Below the pieces are notes generated by a model. It did not search any database. It was not told the origin of the DNA and saw only the letters and a list, made by a program, of their open reading frames with translations. A DNA stretch of 64,000 nt, from the NCBI RefSeq assembly GCF_021117275.1, contig NZ_CP088245.1:3943501-4007500 (forward strand), in the 5' to 3' direction. The number at the start of each line of letters is the position of its first letter. Position 1 is the stretch's first letter. The stretch comes from Metabacillus sp. B2-18 (lineage in GTDB: Bacteria; Bacillota; Bacilli; Bacillales; Bacillaceae). The position numbers and the translations under genes are program-made. This document shows, one piece after another, positions 35,833 through 44,341 of the stretch.

Positions 35833-36303
35833 ATGCACTTTCATAAATTTGAAAAAATCTGGTTAGGATTCGGTATTATTTCTTTAGTTTTATTTCTAAG
35901 TATTATTGGAGTAACAGCATTTGCTTTCAATCATCATCCTTCAGGGGGGATGGATACAATCGATCCTGATAAAGTAGAGCAAACAGCTCCTTTTGACAAC
36001 CCTGGTGTACATCAAATTGATGACAACACATATGAAGTGATTATCGTTGCAAAAGCATTTGGGTACGATCCAGCGGAAATAAAAGTACCAGTTGGAAAAA
36101 AAGTAGTTTTTAAGGTAGCTAGTACTGATGTTACTCATAGCTTCTCAATTGCAAAAACAAATGTAAACATGATGGTTGTACCTGGTCAAATTAATACAAA
36201 GGAATATACGTTTGATGAGGCTGGACAGTATTTGGTGATTTGTAACGAGTACTGTGGCACAGGGCATCATTTTATGAAAACAACAATTGAGGTGGTTGAG
36301 TGA
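35833..36303 (+). CDS. Cytochrome c oxidase subunit II (ba3 type, CuA)
   Basis: 156 aa, short as in ba3 oxidases. One N-terminal helix (about 10-33) then a cupredoxin domain. CuA ligands are visible: His102 (THSFSI) and the loop C137-N-E139-Y-C141-G-T-G-H145-H-F-M148. It accepts electrons from cytochrome c on the outer face. AGGGGG upstream. It overlaps subunit I by 4 nt. Confidence 0.93.
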   Translation: MHFHKFEKIWLGFGIISLVLFLSIIGVTAFAFNHHPSGGMDTIDPDKVEQTAPFDNPGVHQIDDNTYEVIIVAKAFGYDPAEIKVPVGKKVVFKVASTDVTHSFSIAKTNVNMMVVPGQINTKEYTFDEAGQYLVICNEYCGTGHHFMKTTIEVVE

Positions 36304-37961
36304 TGAAACAGATTAGTTTAGGAGATAGAAAGCTCGCTATTACAAATATTGTTGTAGCATATATTGCTTTTTTAATAGGTACATTTTGCGGTCTAATGCA
36401 GGTGTTTATTAGAAATGATGCACTAACACTTCCACCATGGCTTGACTATTATCAAATACTAACAGCACATGGCGTTTTATTAGCACTTATTTTTACAACT
36501 TATTTTATCTTTGCATTTCTTATTTCTGGAATGAGCTATTCCCTCGGTGCTTTTGGACCGAAAGTACGCCTTTTTTCATGGATTGGATTTTTTGTAACAA
36601 CAGCTGGAACAATTCTTGCAACCGTCGAAATTATTGCTGGCAGAGCTTCTGTTCTTTACACATTTTACGCACCACTTCAAGCAAGCGGATGGTATTATGT
36701 AGGTTTGGCACTATTCGTAGTAGGAACTTGGATATACAGCTTTGCCCTTATTGGTCATTATGTAAAATGGAAAAAACAACATAAAAAACAACTAAGCCCT
36801 TTGTTTGCCTATATGACGATATCTACTCTTATTCTTTGGATTATTGCTTGCCTAGGTGTAGTAGCAACTGTATTATTTCAATTTATTCCTTGGGCATTTG
36901 GTTGGGTTGATACTATAAATGTTGAATTGAGCCGTTCACTTTTCTGGTATTTCGGGCACCCGCTCGTATACTTCTGGTTGTTACCTGCTTATATGGCATG
37001 GTATGTAGTTGTTCCAAGAATTATTGGCGGAAAAGTTTTTAGTGACTCACTTGCTCGTTTGTCATTCGTGTTATTTATTTTATTTTCTATACCTGTTGGC
37101 TTTCACCATCAGCTTACAGAACCAGGTATCTCAAGCTTTTGGAAGTTTTTACAGACAGTTTTAACATTTATGGTTATTATTCCATCATTAATGACTGCTT
37201 TCTCTATGTTTGGAACATTCGAAAGAACAGGAAGATTAAAAGGAGCTTCAGGATTATTTGGTTGGTTCTTTAAACTTCCTTGGAAAGATATTCGATTTAC
37301 ATCTTTATTCATAGCTATGTTCTTCTTTATCCCAGGTGGAGCTGGTGGAATAATCAATGCAAGTTTCCAGCTAAACGAGGTTGTCCATAATACCCTTTGG
37401 GTTGTTGGACATTTTCACATTACCGTTGGTACACCTGTTGCTATGACATTTATGGGACTAACGTTTTGGTTAATACCTTACTTAACAGGTAGAAAACTAA
37501 CAAAGTCGATTCAGAAACTGGCTTTCATTCAGATCATTACTTGGTCAATCGGTATGTTGCTCATGAGTACCTCACAGCATATTTTAGGTTTACTAGGAGC
37601 ACCGAGACGTACAGCTTATGCCGGTTATATGGATGATCCGACTGCTTTAGAGTGGTTCAATGGAATACTATCCAACCATGTAACAATGGCCATTGGTGGG
37701 ACGATTCTCTTTTTATCTGCGATGATCTTAATCTATATTGTGTTTCAAACATTGTTCTTTGCACCTAAAGCAAAAACGGAGAATGAATTTGTTGAGTTTC
37801 CAATGGCAGAGAGTGACCTTGATCAAACTCCTAAATTTTTGGAGAATTGGTGGATCTGGATCGGTATTGCTTTCGCTTTAATTGCATTTGCTTATACCAT
37901 TCCTTTAGCTGAGATGATCCATCATGCACCACCTGGCTCCTCAGGATTTAAAACGTGGTAG
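36300..37961 (+). CDS. Cytochrome c oxidase subunit I (ba3 type)
   Basis: 553 aa, 12-13 helices. Haem-copper signatures: LTAHGVLLALIF (low-spin haem His), FGHPLVYFWLLPAY (CuB His and cross-linked Tyr), GFHHQL (CuB His pair) and VGHFHITVG (haem His residues). The sequence type is class B (ba3). It reduces O2 to water and pumps protons, usually with high oxygen affinity. Third gene of the oxidase operon. Confidence 0.95.
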   Translation: MMKQISLGDRKLAITNIVVAYIAFLIGTFCGLMQVFIRNDALTLPPWLDYYQILTAHGVLLALIFTTYFIFAFLISGMSYSLGAFGPKVRLFSWIGFFVTTAGTILATVEIIAGRASVLYTFYAPLQASGWYYVGLALFVVGTWIYSFALIGHYVKWKKQHKKQLSPLFAYMTISTLILWIIACLGVVATVLFQFIPWAFGWVDTINVELSRSLFWYFGHPLVYFWLLPAYMAWYVVVPRIIGGKVFSDSLARLSFVLFILFSIPVGFHHQLTEPGISSFWKFLQTVLTFMVIIPSLMTAFSMFGTFERTGRLKGASGLFGWFFKLPWKDIRFTSLFIAMFFFIPGGAGGIINASFQLNEVVHNTLWVVGHFHITVGTPVAMTFMGLTFWLIPYLTGRKLTKSIQKLAFIQIITWSIGMLLMSTSQHILGLLGAPRRTAYAGYMDDPTALEWFNGILSNHVTMAIGGTILFLSAMILIYIVFQTLFFAPKAKTENEFVEFPMAESDLDQTPKFLENWWIWIGIAFALIAFAYTIPLAEMIHHAPPGSSGFKTW

Positions 37962-37974
37962 GAGGTTGATTGCT

Positions 37975-38064
37975 ATGTTTACAGTTACCTTTTCAATGCT
38001 TATTGTAACAACGATCTTAATGGCTCTTTTAGTAGATTTTACAACAAAAGAAGAAAATGAATAA
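37975..38064 (+). CDS. Small membrane peptide at the end of the oxidase operon
   Basis: 29 aa: MFTVTFSMLIVTTILMALLV then DFTTKEENE. Single helix with an acidic tail. AGGAGG lies 9 nt before the ATG and a terminator follows at once, so it is very probably translated. It could be a tiny accessory oxidase subunit or assembly peptide; I know no named family. Confidence 0.7.
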   Translation: MFTVTFSMLIVTTILMALLVDFTTKEENE

Positions 38065-38107
38065 TGAAAAGGACTCTCCTAAATGATTTATGGAGAGTCC
38101 TTTTCTA
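38064..38107 (+). terminator. Terminator of the oxidase operon
   Basis: AAAGGACTCTCC and GGAGAGTCCTTTT form a 12-bp stem with a T-rich tail. Confidence 0.85.
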
Positions 38108-38189
38108 TTGTAAGAGAAAAAATGATATATTATTAAGGATGTTTTAACATAATTTGTTGTTTATAATGTGTTAAACACAAAACAGGATC

Positions 38190-38311
38190 GTTCCATTGCG
38201 CTCCAGACACTCGCTTTCCGCGGGGAGGAAGCTGAGCCTCCTTCGCCTGCGGGGTCTCAGCCTTTCCTCTACCTCCCGCAGGAGTCGAGTGTCTTCCGCT
38301 CCATTCCACTA
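38190..38311 (-). repeat. GC-rich Bacillaceae intergenic repeat, single-unit copy
   Basis: CATTGCGCTCCAGACACTCG at the left and GAGTGTCTTCCGCTCCATT at the right are the reverse complement of the copy at 22936-23166. It has one internal unit instead of five. It occupies most of the ~365-bp gap before fnr; the rest is AT-rich with no gene. Confidence 0.88.
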
Positions 38312-38430
38312 TCGTTTTTATAGTATGACTCAAGTACAATATTGGAGAAAACAACCATTCCTAATCTTGTTATCTAGCAACAAAGTAATTATTAAAAGTA
38401 AAAAACAAAAGCAACATTAGCTTTTGTTTT

Positions 38431-39150
38431 TTATAAGCGGCATATCTGTAAAGGACAATCCTCACAGCGGCAAATGTTCTTAAGACCATTTAAATCAAAA
38501 ACCGTGATATAGCCCTTATCATAATCTATTAATCCATCTTTTTTCAGTTGACTTAGCATACGTGTCACTGTTTCTCTAGGTGTTCCTATTAAACATGACA
38601 TTTCATCATGGGTGAATTTTTTTGTAATTTCCCATTTATCACCCTGCTGTTTGCCATATGTGTTTGTCATTCGAATGATTACTGAAGCCATAGCCCCGTT
38701 TTTACCAAAAAACATTAAATCACGTAGCTTTGTTTGTGTTAGCTGTTGAGAATGACTAACCCATTTTGTAAATTCAATTGAAAAATCACGGTGTTCCCAA
38801 AGAAGCCGTTCAACATCATGCAGATTAATCATACCTACAACAGAATCTTCTAATGCTTTTGCGTTCTCTCTTGCTTTATTTTTAGCATTTGGAGGATAAT
38901 CACCAAAAAGATCATCCTCTTCAAAATAATTTAATGTCAGAATTTTTCCATCTTCTGTTGCTTTATATAAATTAATTGTTCCCTCTACTACATAATAGAG
39001 AGCATTCACAGGATCTCCCTCAAAAAAGATGTGGTCTCCACTTTTAAACGTCATCATCTTCATGTTCTTTTTTACTAAATTTAAACTGTTACTGGAAAAG
39101 AAAGTTGTATTTTTGATATCTTCATTTCTCTTTTTTACACATGTTGTCAT
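38431..39150 (-). CDS. fnr: Fnr, oxygen-responsive Crp/Fnr regulator
   Basis: 239 aa from the third of three successive ATGs, best spaced from AGGGG. A cNMP-like sensor fold (FKSGDHIFFEGDPVNALYYV) and Crp HTH (MSCLIGTPRETVTRMLSQLKK) are present. The C-terminal cluster C-x2-C-x4-C (residues 229-239 region, CEDCPLQIC) matches B. subtilis Fnr, where it binds a [4Fe-4S] cluster destroyed by O2. It activates anaerobic genes; Fnr-like boxes precede the oxidase and kinase operons nearby. Confidence 0.92.
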   Translation of the reverse strand: MTTCVKKRNEDIKNTTFFSSNSLNLVKKNMKMMTFKSGDHIFFEGDPVNALYYVVEGTINLYKATEDGKILTLNYFEEDDLFGDYPPNAKNKARENAKALEDSVVGMINLHDVERLLWEHRDFSIEFTKWVSHSQQLTQTKLRDLMFFGKNGAMASVIIRMTNTYGKQQGDKWEITKKFTHDEMSCLIGTPRETVTRMLSQLKKDGLIDYDKGYITVFDLNGLKNICRCEDCPLQICRL

Positions 39151-39252
39151 CATCATCGCCCCTGTATCGTTTCTTATACCCTTATTTTAAAGCAATGATG
39201 AAGAGAAAGTTATCAGGGAATTCCCTTATTTTCATTCCGGGATTCCCCCAAT

Positions 39253-39295
39253 ATGCAAAAAGAAGGAGCATTTAATTTTATGCTCCTTCTTTTAT
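39253..39295 (-). terminator. Terminator of the kinase operon
   Basis: AGAAGGAGCAT and ATGCTCCTTCT form an 11-bp stem, with T-runs on the minus strand. Confidence 0.85.
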
Positions 39296-40620
39296 TTAAA
39301 AGGTACCTTTACCTTTATTCTTGTTCCCTCATTTATTTGGGATTGAACTTGGAAATCTGCTTCAATGGACCGGGCTCTTTCCTCCATACTAAATAATCCA
39401 ACACCATTCCTTTTTGCTTGTTGATCAAATCCTACTCCATGATCATCAATGACAACCTCTAACTCATTTTCGCCTTCTATTATTGACAGGGAAATCTCAT
39501 TTGTTTTAGCGTATTTTCTTGCATTTGTCATTGCCTCCTGTACAATGCGATAGATGCTAGTTTCAACCTCAGAATCAAGTCGTCTTTCAAGCTTATATGT
39601 AAAGTTTGTTTTTAGACCGTAATGCTCATTAAACTTATTTATAAAAGATCGAATAGCCGGAATAAGTCCAAGGTCATCTAAAATTGACGGTCGTAATTGC
39701 CATGATATTTGACGTATTTCATCAATGATGTTGGATATTTCGGTTTCCATTTGTTCAATGAATTGTTGATTCGAGTCGGTTCTTAATCGGTTAATCATGA
39801 TAAGAAGACTATATAGGTTCTGACCAATACCATCATGAAGCTCCCGGGAGATTTTTTTCCGCTCCTCTTCTTGTATGCCGATCAGCTTACTCATCATTCT
39901 CTGTAATTCTTTTTCTGCACGCTTTCTACCGGTAATTTCATTACGGATCGCCAAGTATTGATAAGGCTTACCTTTTCCATTTAAAAAAGGAACAATTGTT
40001 GTATCAACCCAGTAATACGTGCCATCCTTTGCCCGATTCTTAATTTCTCCCTTCCATACCTTTCCGGTTCCGATTGTCTTCCAAAGGTTGCGAAAAAAGT
40101 CAGGAGAGTGGTAACCAGAATTAATGATTTTGTGACTTTTCCCAATCAATTCTTCAGTACTATATTTTGAAATTTTACAAAATGTTTCATTCACATAAGT
40201 AATAATCCCTTTTTGATCAGTTATCGCTACAATAGATGACTCGTCAAGAGCAAATTTAAAGTCCATCAATTCCGAAAGAGATGCTTTTAGTTCAGCTTTC
40301 ATTTTTTTGAAGGATGATTCTTGCTCCTTTGCGGTTTCAACATGTAAAACAAAATATAATTGATCTAATAGTGAAAGCTTATTACCATTAACCTGAAATT
40401 TTGTGATAGATTGATCTTTTAAAATCCCTAACATTTCAAACGCAGAACAATCGTTTTCATGCAACAATTGAACATCGAAATGTGGAAATAACATGTTTAT
40501 TTTTTTACCTTTTACATCCTCTTGCTTATGGCCAAATAGTTTTTCTGATGAGAGGTTAAAAGATTCTATTGTACCTTGTTCATTAATGATGATGTATACT
40601 TGAGAATCATTTTGAATCAT
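39292..40620 (-). CDS. Two-PAS sensor histidine kinase (HisKA_3)
   Basis: 442 aa, cytoplasmic, no membrane helix. PAS 1 (about 5-65), PAS 2 with PAC (about 118-230), then HisKA_3 with KISRELHDGIGQNLYSL and an HATPase domain (AMTNARKYAK, DDHGVGFD, NGVGLFSMEERA). No Cys cluster like NreB is present, so haem, flavin or another cofactor may be the sensor. Third gene of an operon with a response regulator and a kinase-like protein; Fnr box upstream. Confidence 0.9.
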   Translation of the reverse strand: MIQNDSQVYIIINEQGTIESFNLSSEKLFGHKQEDVKGKKINMLFPHFDVQLLHENDCSAFEMLGILKDQSITKFQVNGNKLSLLDQLYFVLHVETAKEQESSFKKMKAELKASLSELMDFKFALDESSIVAITDQKGIITYVNETFCKISKYSTEELIGKSHKIINSGYHSPDFFRNLWKTIGTGKVWKGEIKNRAKDGTYYWVDTTIVPFLNGKGKPYQYLAIRNEITGRKRAEKELQRMMSKLIGIQEEERKKISRELHDGIGQNLYSLLIMINRLRTDSNQQFIEQMETEISNIIDEIRQISWQLRPSILDDLGLIPAIRSFINKFNEHYGLKTNFTYKLERRLDSEVETSIYRIVQEAMTNARKYAKTNEISLSIIEGENELEVVIDDHGVGFDQQAKRNGVGLFSMEERARSIEADFQVQSQINEGTRIKVKVPFK

Positions 40621-40649
40621 TTATGTGAAATTCCTTTCCAAATGGTCCA

Positions 40650-41309
40650 TTAAATACCATAGCCTAACAATCCCTTTTTTAAAGCATATTCTACAAGCTC
40701 AGGTCTTGTTTTTAACTTTAATTTTTCCATAATCCTCGCCTTATGATTTTCAACCGTTTTAACACTGATGATGAGCTTTTCTGCAATTTCTTTATTCGAA
40801 AACCCTTTGGCAATTAATGTTAGAACCTCTTTTTCTCGTTCTGATAAGAGGGAATACGTATCAACGTTTGCGCCACTTTGTAATTTGTCTAGATAATCCT
40901 CCATTAATTTCTTTGTTGCCGTTGGATACAAATAAGCTGATCCTTCAGCAACAACTGAGATAGCATGAATTAATTCGTTATGAAGTGCACTTTTTAATAT
41001 GCAGCCAGATGCACCTGCCTGGATAACACGGAATAAATATTCTTCATCATCATGCATAGTTAAAATAAGAATTTGAACTTCAGGCCACCTTTTCTTAATT
41101 TCAACCGTTGCAGATAATCCATCTTTTCCATGTGGCATACTTAAATCCATTAATACAACTGTAGGTTTAAGCTGTTCCACCATTCTGATAGCCTCGTCAC
41201 CCTCAGAAGCTTCCCCTACAACCTCCATGTTTTCGATATCATTGATTAACAATTTTAACCCTGAGCGAACCACAGCATGGTCATCAACTAATAAAATGGA
41301 TGTTGTCAA
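40650..41309 (-). CDS. NarL/LuxR-type response regulator
   Basis: 219 aa. Receiver with DDH (9-11), phospho-acceptor Asp in VLMDLSMP and Lys in CILKSALHN. C-terminal LuxR helix-turn-helix: NKEIAEKLIISVKTVENHKARI. Partner of the downstream two-PAS kinase (29 bp gap). Target genes unknown; oxygen or electron-acceptor control is likely from the Fnr context. Confidence 0.93.
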   Translation of the reverse strand: MTTSILLVDDHAVVRSGLKLLINDIENMEVVGEASEGDEAIRMVEQLKPTVVLMDLSMPHGKDGLSATVEIKKRWPEVQILILTMHDDEEYLFRVIQAGASGCILKSALHNELIHAISVVAEGSAYLYPTATKKLMEDYLDKLQSGANVDTYSLLSEREKEVLTLIAKGFSNKEIAEKLIISVKTVENHKARIMEKLKLKTRPELVEYALKKGLLGYGI

Positions 41310-41315
41310 AAAATA

Positions 41316-41957
41316 TCACCTCTCATTCTGAATGGATATGGTTAGTTGACAATGATGTTCATCAATTCTTACTAAACAGATTGTTCCTTTAACTAACTCC
41401 ATCTTTTCATTGTATTCTTGAATATGATGTAAAAACTGCTCATGTTTATTCTTTGATTGTAATTCAATTTTATAGTCTATTTTAATTTGAACGAGCTCTT
41501 CCCAAAAGAAAGTGACTTCTAGGTGGCTAACGGTAAATAGGTCTGCTAGTTCCTTTAGCATATCTTTCAGTAGTCGATAAAAAAACACTTCGACTATTTG
41601 CGGCAGTCGTTTCTTTTCTCCATAACTATGAATTTGAACTGTTACTCCATTCTTTTTGCTATAGTTTAATAAAAAAGCTTCTATTGCCCCGTTTATTCCT
41701 TTATGACAAAAAGGTAGCACATCTTGAGAGATAAACCTTAAATCCTCGATCGTACACTTCGTTAATTTTATCATTTCTTCATTTCGAGTTCTATCTTGTC
41801 GGTCATCAATATATTGCTGTACATATTGTAAATGGTTAAATAATGCATACATTTTTTGCGCAATATCTTCATGTAAAAGAGAGGAAATTTCCTCTAGCTC
41901 CTTTTCATAATGCCGAAGCATATGTGTATCAAGTAAATCGTGATTTTCACTGTTCAT
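41316..41957 (-). CDS. Histidine-kinase-like protein with degenerate ATPase domain
   Basis: 213 aa. A HisKA_3-like dimerisation helix with H-box LLHEDIAQKMYALFNHL (His about residue 29) is recognisable. The C-terminal half has the size of an HATPase domain but lacks the D-x-G-x-G and G-rich boxes. It could be a phosphotransfer or decoy partner of the neighbouring kinase. Start at 41957 with AAAGGTGAAAG; the ATG at 41981 has no site. First gene of the operon. Confidence 0.65.
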   Translation of the reverse strand: MNSENHDLLDTHMLRHYEKELEEISSLLHEDIAQKMYALFNHLQYVQQYIDDRQDRTRNEEMIKLTKCTIEDLRFISQDVLPFCHKGINGAIEAFLLNYSKKNGVTVQIHSYGEKKRLPQIVEVFFYRLLKDMLKELADLFTVSHLEVTFFWEELVQIKIDYKIELQSKNKHEQFLHHIQEYNEKMELVKGTICLVRIDEHHCQLTISIQNER

Positions 41958-42011
41958 ACTTTCACCTTTATCCTTAAGCATCTAAGAGTATGTAGGCTAC
42001 TCTTATCTCTT

Positions 42012-42054
42012 ATTTTAATGAATGCCACGTTATGAGACTGTGATATTCATCACG
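42012..42054 (-). promoter_or_regulatory. Fnr box and -10 of the kinase operon
   Basis: TGTGA-N6-TCACG at 42039-42054 matches the Fnr consensus except the last base. A -10-like TAAAAT on the minus strand (42012-42017) would place the box centre near -41.5, the class II activator position. Confidence 0.65.
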
Positions 42055-42079
42055 AGTAGATAACTTGGCTTATTATTAA

Positions 42080-42110
42080 TCAAAAAAGAGCCACTTTGGG
42101 CTCTTTTTAT
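42080..42110 (-). terminator. Terminator of the PPIase gene
   Basis: AAAAAGAGCC and GGCTCTTTTT form a 10-bp stem with flanking A and T runs. Confidence 0.85.
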
Positions 42111-42113
42111 CGT

Positions 42114-43004
42114 TTATTCTTCTGAAAGATAGTTTTTCACACCATATTCTTTTTGCTTATCTTCTAACCAAGTTGGATATTCAGTTGACAGCTTTTCATC
42201 AAATAAGATATCTTTAATTTCTTCTTTACTGTTATCAAAGTTTGCTTCAGCCGCTTCTTGAATTTCGGTTACTTTAATAATATGATAGCCGTATTCCGTT
42301 TTTACAGGCTCACTTATTTGATCGACCTTCATAGAAAATGCCGCTTCTTCGAATTCTGCTACCATGCTTCCTTCTCCAAAGAATCCTAAGTCTCCACCAG
42401 CTTCAGCTGTTGATGGATCTGTTGAATATTCTTTGGCTAGCTCTGTAAAGTCTTCACCAGCATCGATCTTTTCTTTCACTTCTTTCGCAGTTTCTTCATC
42501 CTCAACTAAAATATGACTTGCCTTTACCTGTTTAGTTTGAGCAAAAGTATCTTTGTTTTCATCAAAGTATGTTCGCATTTCTTCCTCAGTAATTTCAATC
42601 TTTGATTCTAGTAATTTTTCAATTTGAAGGTTAACTTTTACGTCTTCTTCTACGTCTTCCATCGTTAAGCCGCTAGAAGCTAATGTTTGTTTAAACGTTT
42701 CTTCTCCACCATATGTGCTGATTAACTCATCAAGCTCTGCATCTACTTCTTCATCAGTTATAGTGATATTTTCTTTTGCAGTTTCTTGCTCAATGATGCT
42801 TTTTGTGATTAATGTGTCTACTGCCGTTGTCCCATTTTGCTTAACAAAATACGTATATAGGTCGTCCTTTGTTACTGATTCATTTCCTACCTTTGCGACA
42901 ACTTCACTTCTTGTAGAAAGAAAAATAAAAATGGCAATTGCTGCAACGACGAGGACTGCAAGGATGCCTATTGTTTTTTTGCTTGTTAATAACCTCTGAA
43001 CCAT
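42114..43004 (-). CDS. Membrane-anchored parvulin-type PPIase (PrsA/YacD-like)
   Basis: 296 aa. N-terminal membrane helix ([17 protein letters not shown]) without a lipobox Cys, so anchored by a helix rather than lipid, unlike PrsA. A SurA-like N-domain is followed by a parvulin rotamase domain ([18 protein letters not shown] ... [13 protein letters not shown] ... [12 protein letters not shown]). It folds exported proteins outside the membrane. A Fur-like palindrome lies about 106 bp upstream. Confidence 0.88.
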   Translation of the reverse strand: MVQRLLTSKKTIGILAVLVVAAIAIFIFLSTRSEVVAKVGNESVTKDDLYTYFVKQNGTTAVDTLITKSIIEQETAKENITITDEEVDAELDELISTYGGEETFKQTLASSGLTMEDVEEDVKVNLQIEKLLESKIEITEEEMRTYFDENKDTFAQTKQVKASHILVEDEETAKEVKEKIDAGEDFTELAKEYSTDPSTAEAGGDLGFFGEGSMVAEFEEAAFSMKVDQISEPVKTEYGYHIIKVTEIQEAAEANFDNSKEEIKDILFDEKLSTEYPTWLEDKQKEYGVKNYLSEE

Positions 43005-43109
43005 TGTAAAACTCCCTATTATGTTTATAGTCTTTCGATTGTTAATACTGACTAGCTTTTACTATAAAGAGAAAGTGTGGGATAAATATGTACGAATTGT
43101 GGGAAATTA

Positions 43110-43124
43110 TGAAAATGATTTTCA
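43110..43124. promoter_or_regulatory. Fur-like palindrome
   Basis: TGAAAAT-G-ATTTTCA is a perfect 7-1-7 inverted repeat differing from the Bacillus Fur box TGATAATnATTATCA at one symmetric position. It lies between the PPIase gene and cspB-like gene, where no iron gene is apparent. Confidence 0.5.
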
Positions 43125-43219
43125 TTACAGTGGTTCATTCTGTATCCTTAAAGAATGGTCGGATGGTTTCTACTGAGAATCTATTCTTGGAATAGTATAA
43201 AACGCTTACTAAGTCCAAG

Positions 43220-43252
43220 AAAAAAAGACCCCAATTTGGAGTCTTTTATAGA
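43220..43252. terminator. Terminator of the cold-shock gene
   Basis: AAAAGACCCC and GGAGTCTTTT arms; on the minus strand a long T-run follows. The hairpin would also work on the plus strand, though with a weaker tail. Confidence 0.7.
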
Positions 43253-43273
43253 GCTGCAGTTGCAGCGTCATTA

Positions 43274-43471
43274 TTATTTTTGAACGTTAGCAGCTTGTGG
43301 TCCACGAGCTCCTTGCTCTACTTCAAAAGTAACTGTTTGGCCTTCTTCTAAAGTTTTGAAGCCATCACCTTGAATTGCAGAGAAGTGTACGAATACATCG
43401 TCTTGTCCTTCTACTTCGATGAAACCGAAACCTTTTTCTGAATTAAACCATTTTACTTTACCTTGTAGCAT
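43274..43471 (-). CDS. Cold-shock protein (CspB family)
   Basis: 65 aa, starting [20 protein letters not shown], with RNP1 (KGFGFIEV) and RNP2 (VFVHF) motifs. It binds single-stranded RNA and DNA and keeps mRNA unfolded in the cold. GGAGGAAA before the ATG fixes the start; the upstream extension of the frame is the leader. A long AT-rich leader is usual for csp genes. Confidence 0.95.
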   Translation of the reverse strand: MLQGKVKWFNSEKGFGFIEVEGQDDVFVHFSAIQGDGFKTLEEGQTVTFEVEQGARGPQAANVQK

Positions 43472-43745
43472 TGTTTTTCCTCCTGTGTGGTATCTAAAAA
43501 GTCCACATTGTATTACTATTCTTGCTAGACAACGATTCTTCAAGAGGAAAAAACTTTTTAAAGCAACTTCCATCTCTCAGTCTTATCCGAACAAAAATAA
43601 TTAAGTCAATCTTAACACTTATTTTTGTGTAAATCAAGAAACTAAACAAGCTTTTATCCACAAATGTTCGATAAAAACCTACATATTTCTTACCACTAAT
43701 GCCCATTATAGTGAATAAAGATTCTGATTTACATGAGGTGGTAAA

Positions 43746-44309
43746 ATGAATACCCCTACCTACCAGGATATTTTAAAAATAAATGAAAACCTAAATAACA
43801 CAAGCTTTTCCCATTGGTATCACGATGATTTGTTTACTGCAACATGGTGGTTTCTATTATTATCAACAATTGGACCTTTTATAGTATGGAATAAATTAAG
43901 AGATCGGAGTAGATCACTCGAGCTTATTATATTCGGACTTATTAGTTCTTTGCTTGCTTCATTTTTAGATGAAGTAGGAGTTTATCTTGGATTGTGGGGA
44001 TATCCTGACAAGCTTATTCCAATTATTCCACCACTTTTACCGGCTGATCTTGCCGTTATCCCTGTTTTTTCAATGCTAATCTATCAATATTCACCAACAC
44101 TTACTTCTTATATGTGGAAATATATTATTTTTGCTGGTGTACTCGCATTTATTATTGAACCTACTTTTGTAAAGTTTGAGATGTATGCCAATCACAAGTG
44201 GTGGACACATACCTGCTCATTTATTGGATTAATCCTATATGGAATGATTATTCATTATTTCATTCGTGTTATTTTAATACATTTTCAAAAAACTGATCAT
44301 TCATTTTAA
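43746..44309 (+). CDS. CBO0543-family membrane protein
   Basis: 187 aa with five to six helices. The pattern DDLFTATWWFLLLSTIGPF and FLDEVGVYLGLWGYP, then PPLLPADLAVIPV, is typical of the CBO0543 family found in spore-forming Firmicutes. Function unknown. GAGGTGG precedes the ATG. It is the only plus-strand gene in this part. Confidence 0.75.
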   Translation: MNTPTYQDILKINENLNNTSFSHWYHDDLFTATWWFLLLSTIGPFIVWNKLRDRSRSLELIIFGLISSLLASFLDEVGVYLGLWGYPDKLIPIIPPLLPADLAVIPVFSMLIYQYSPTLTSYMWKYIIFAGVLAFIIEPTFVKFEMYANHKWWTHTCSFIGLILYGMIIHYFIRVILIHFQKTDHSF

Positions 44310-44341
44310 AATGTTACATCTTCATTTCAAAAATGGCCTGT

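Noticed and set aside
38133..38420. Two ~73-codon frames on opposite strands
   Set aside because: They coincide with the GC-rich intergenic repeat and lack start signals.
39292..40620. NreB-type oxygen-sensing kinase
   Set aside because: The Fe-S cysteine pattern of NreB is absent; only scattered cysteines occur.
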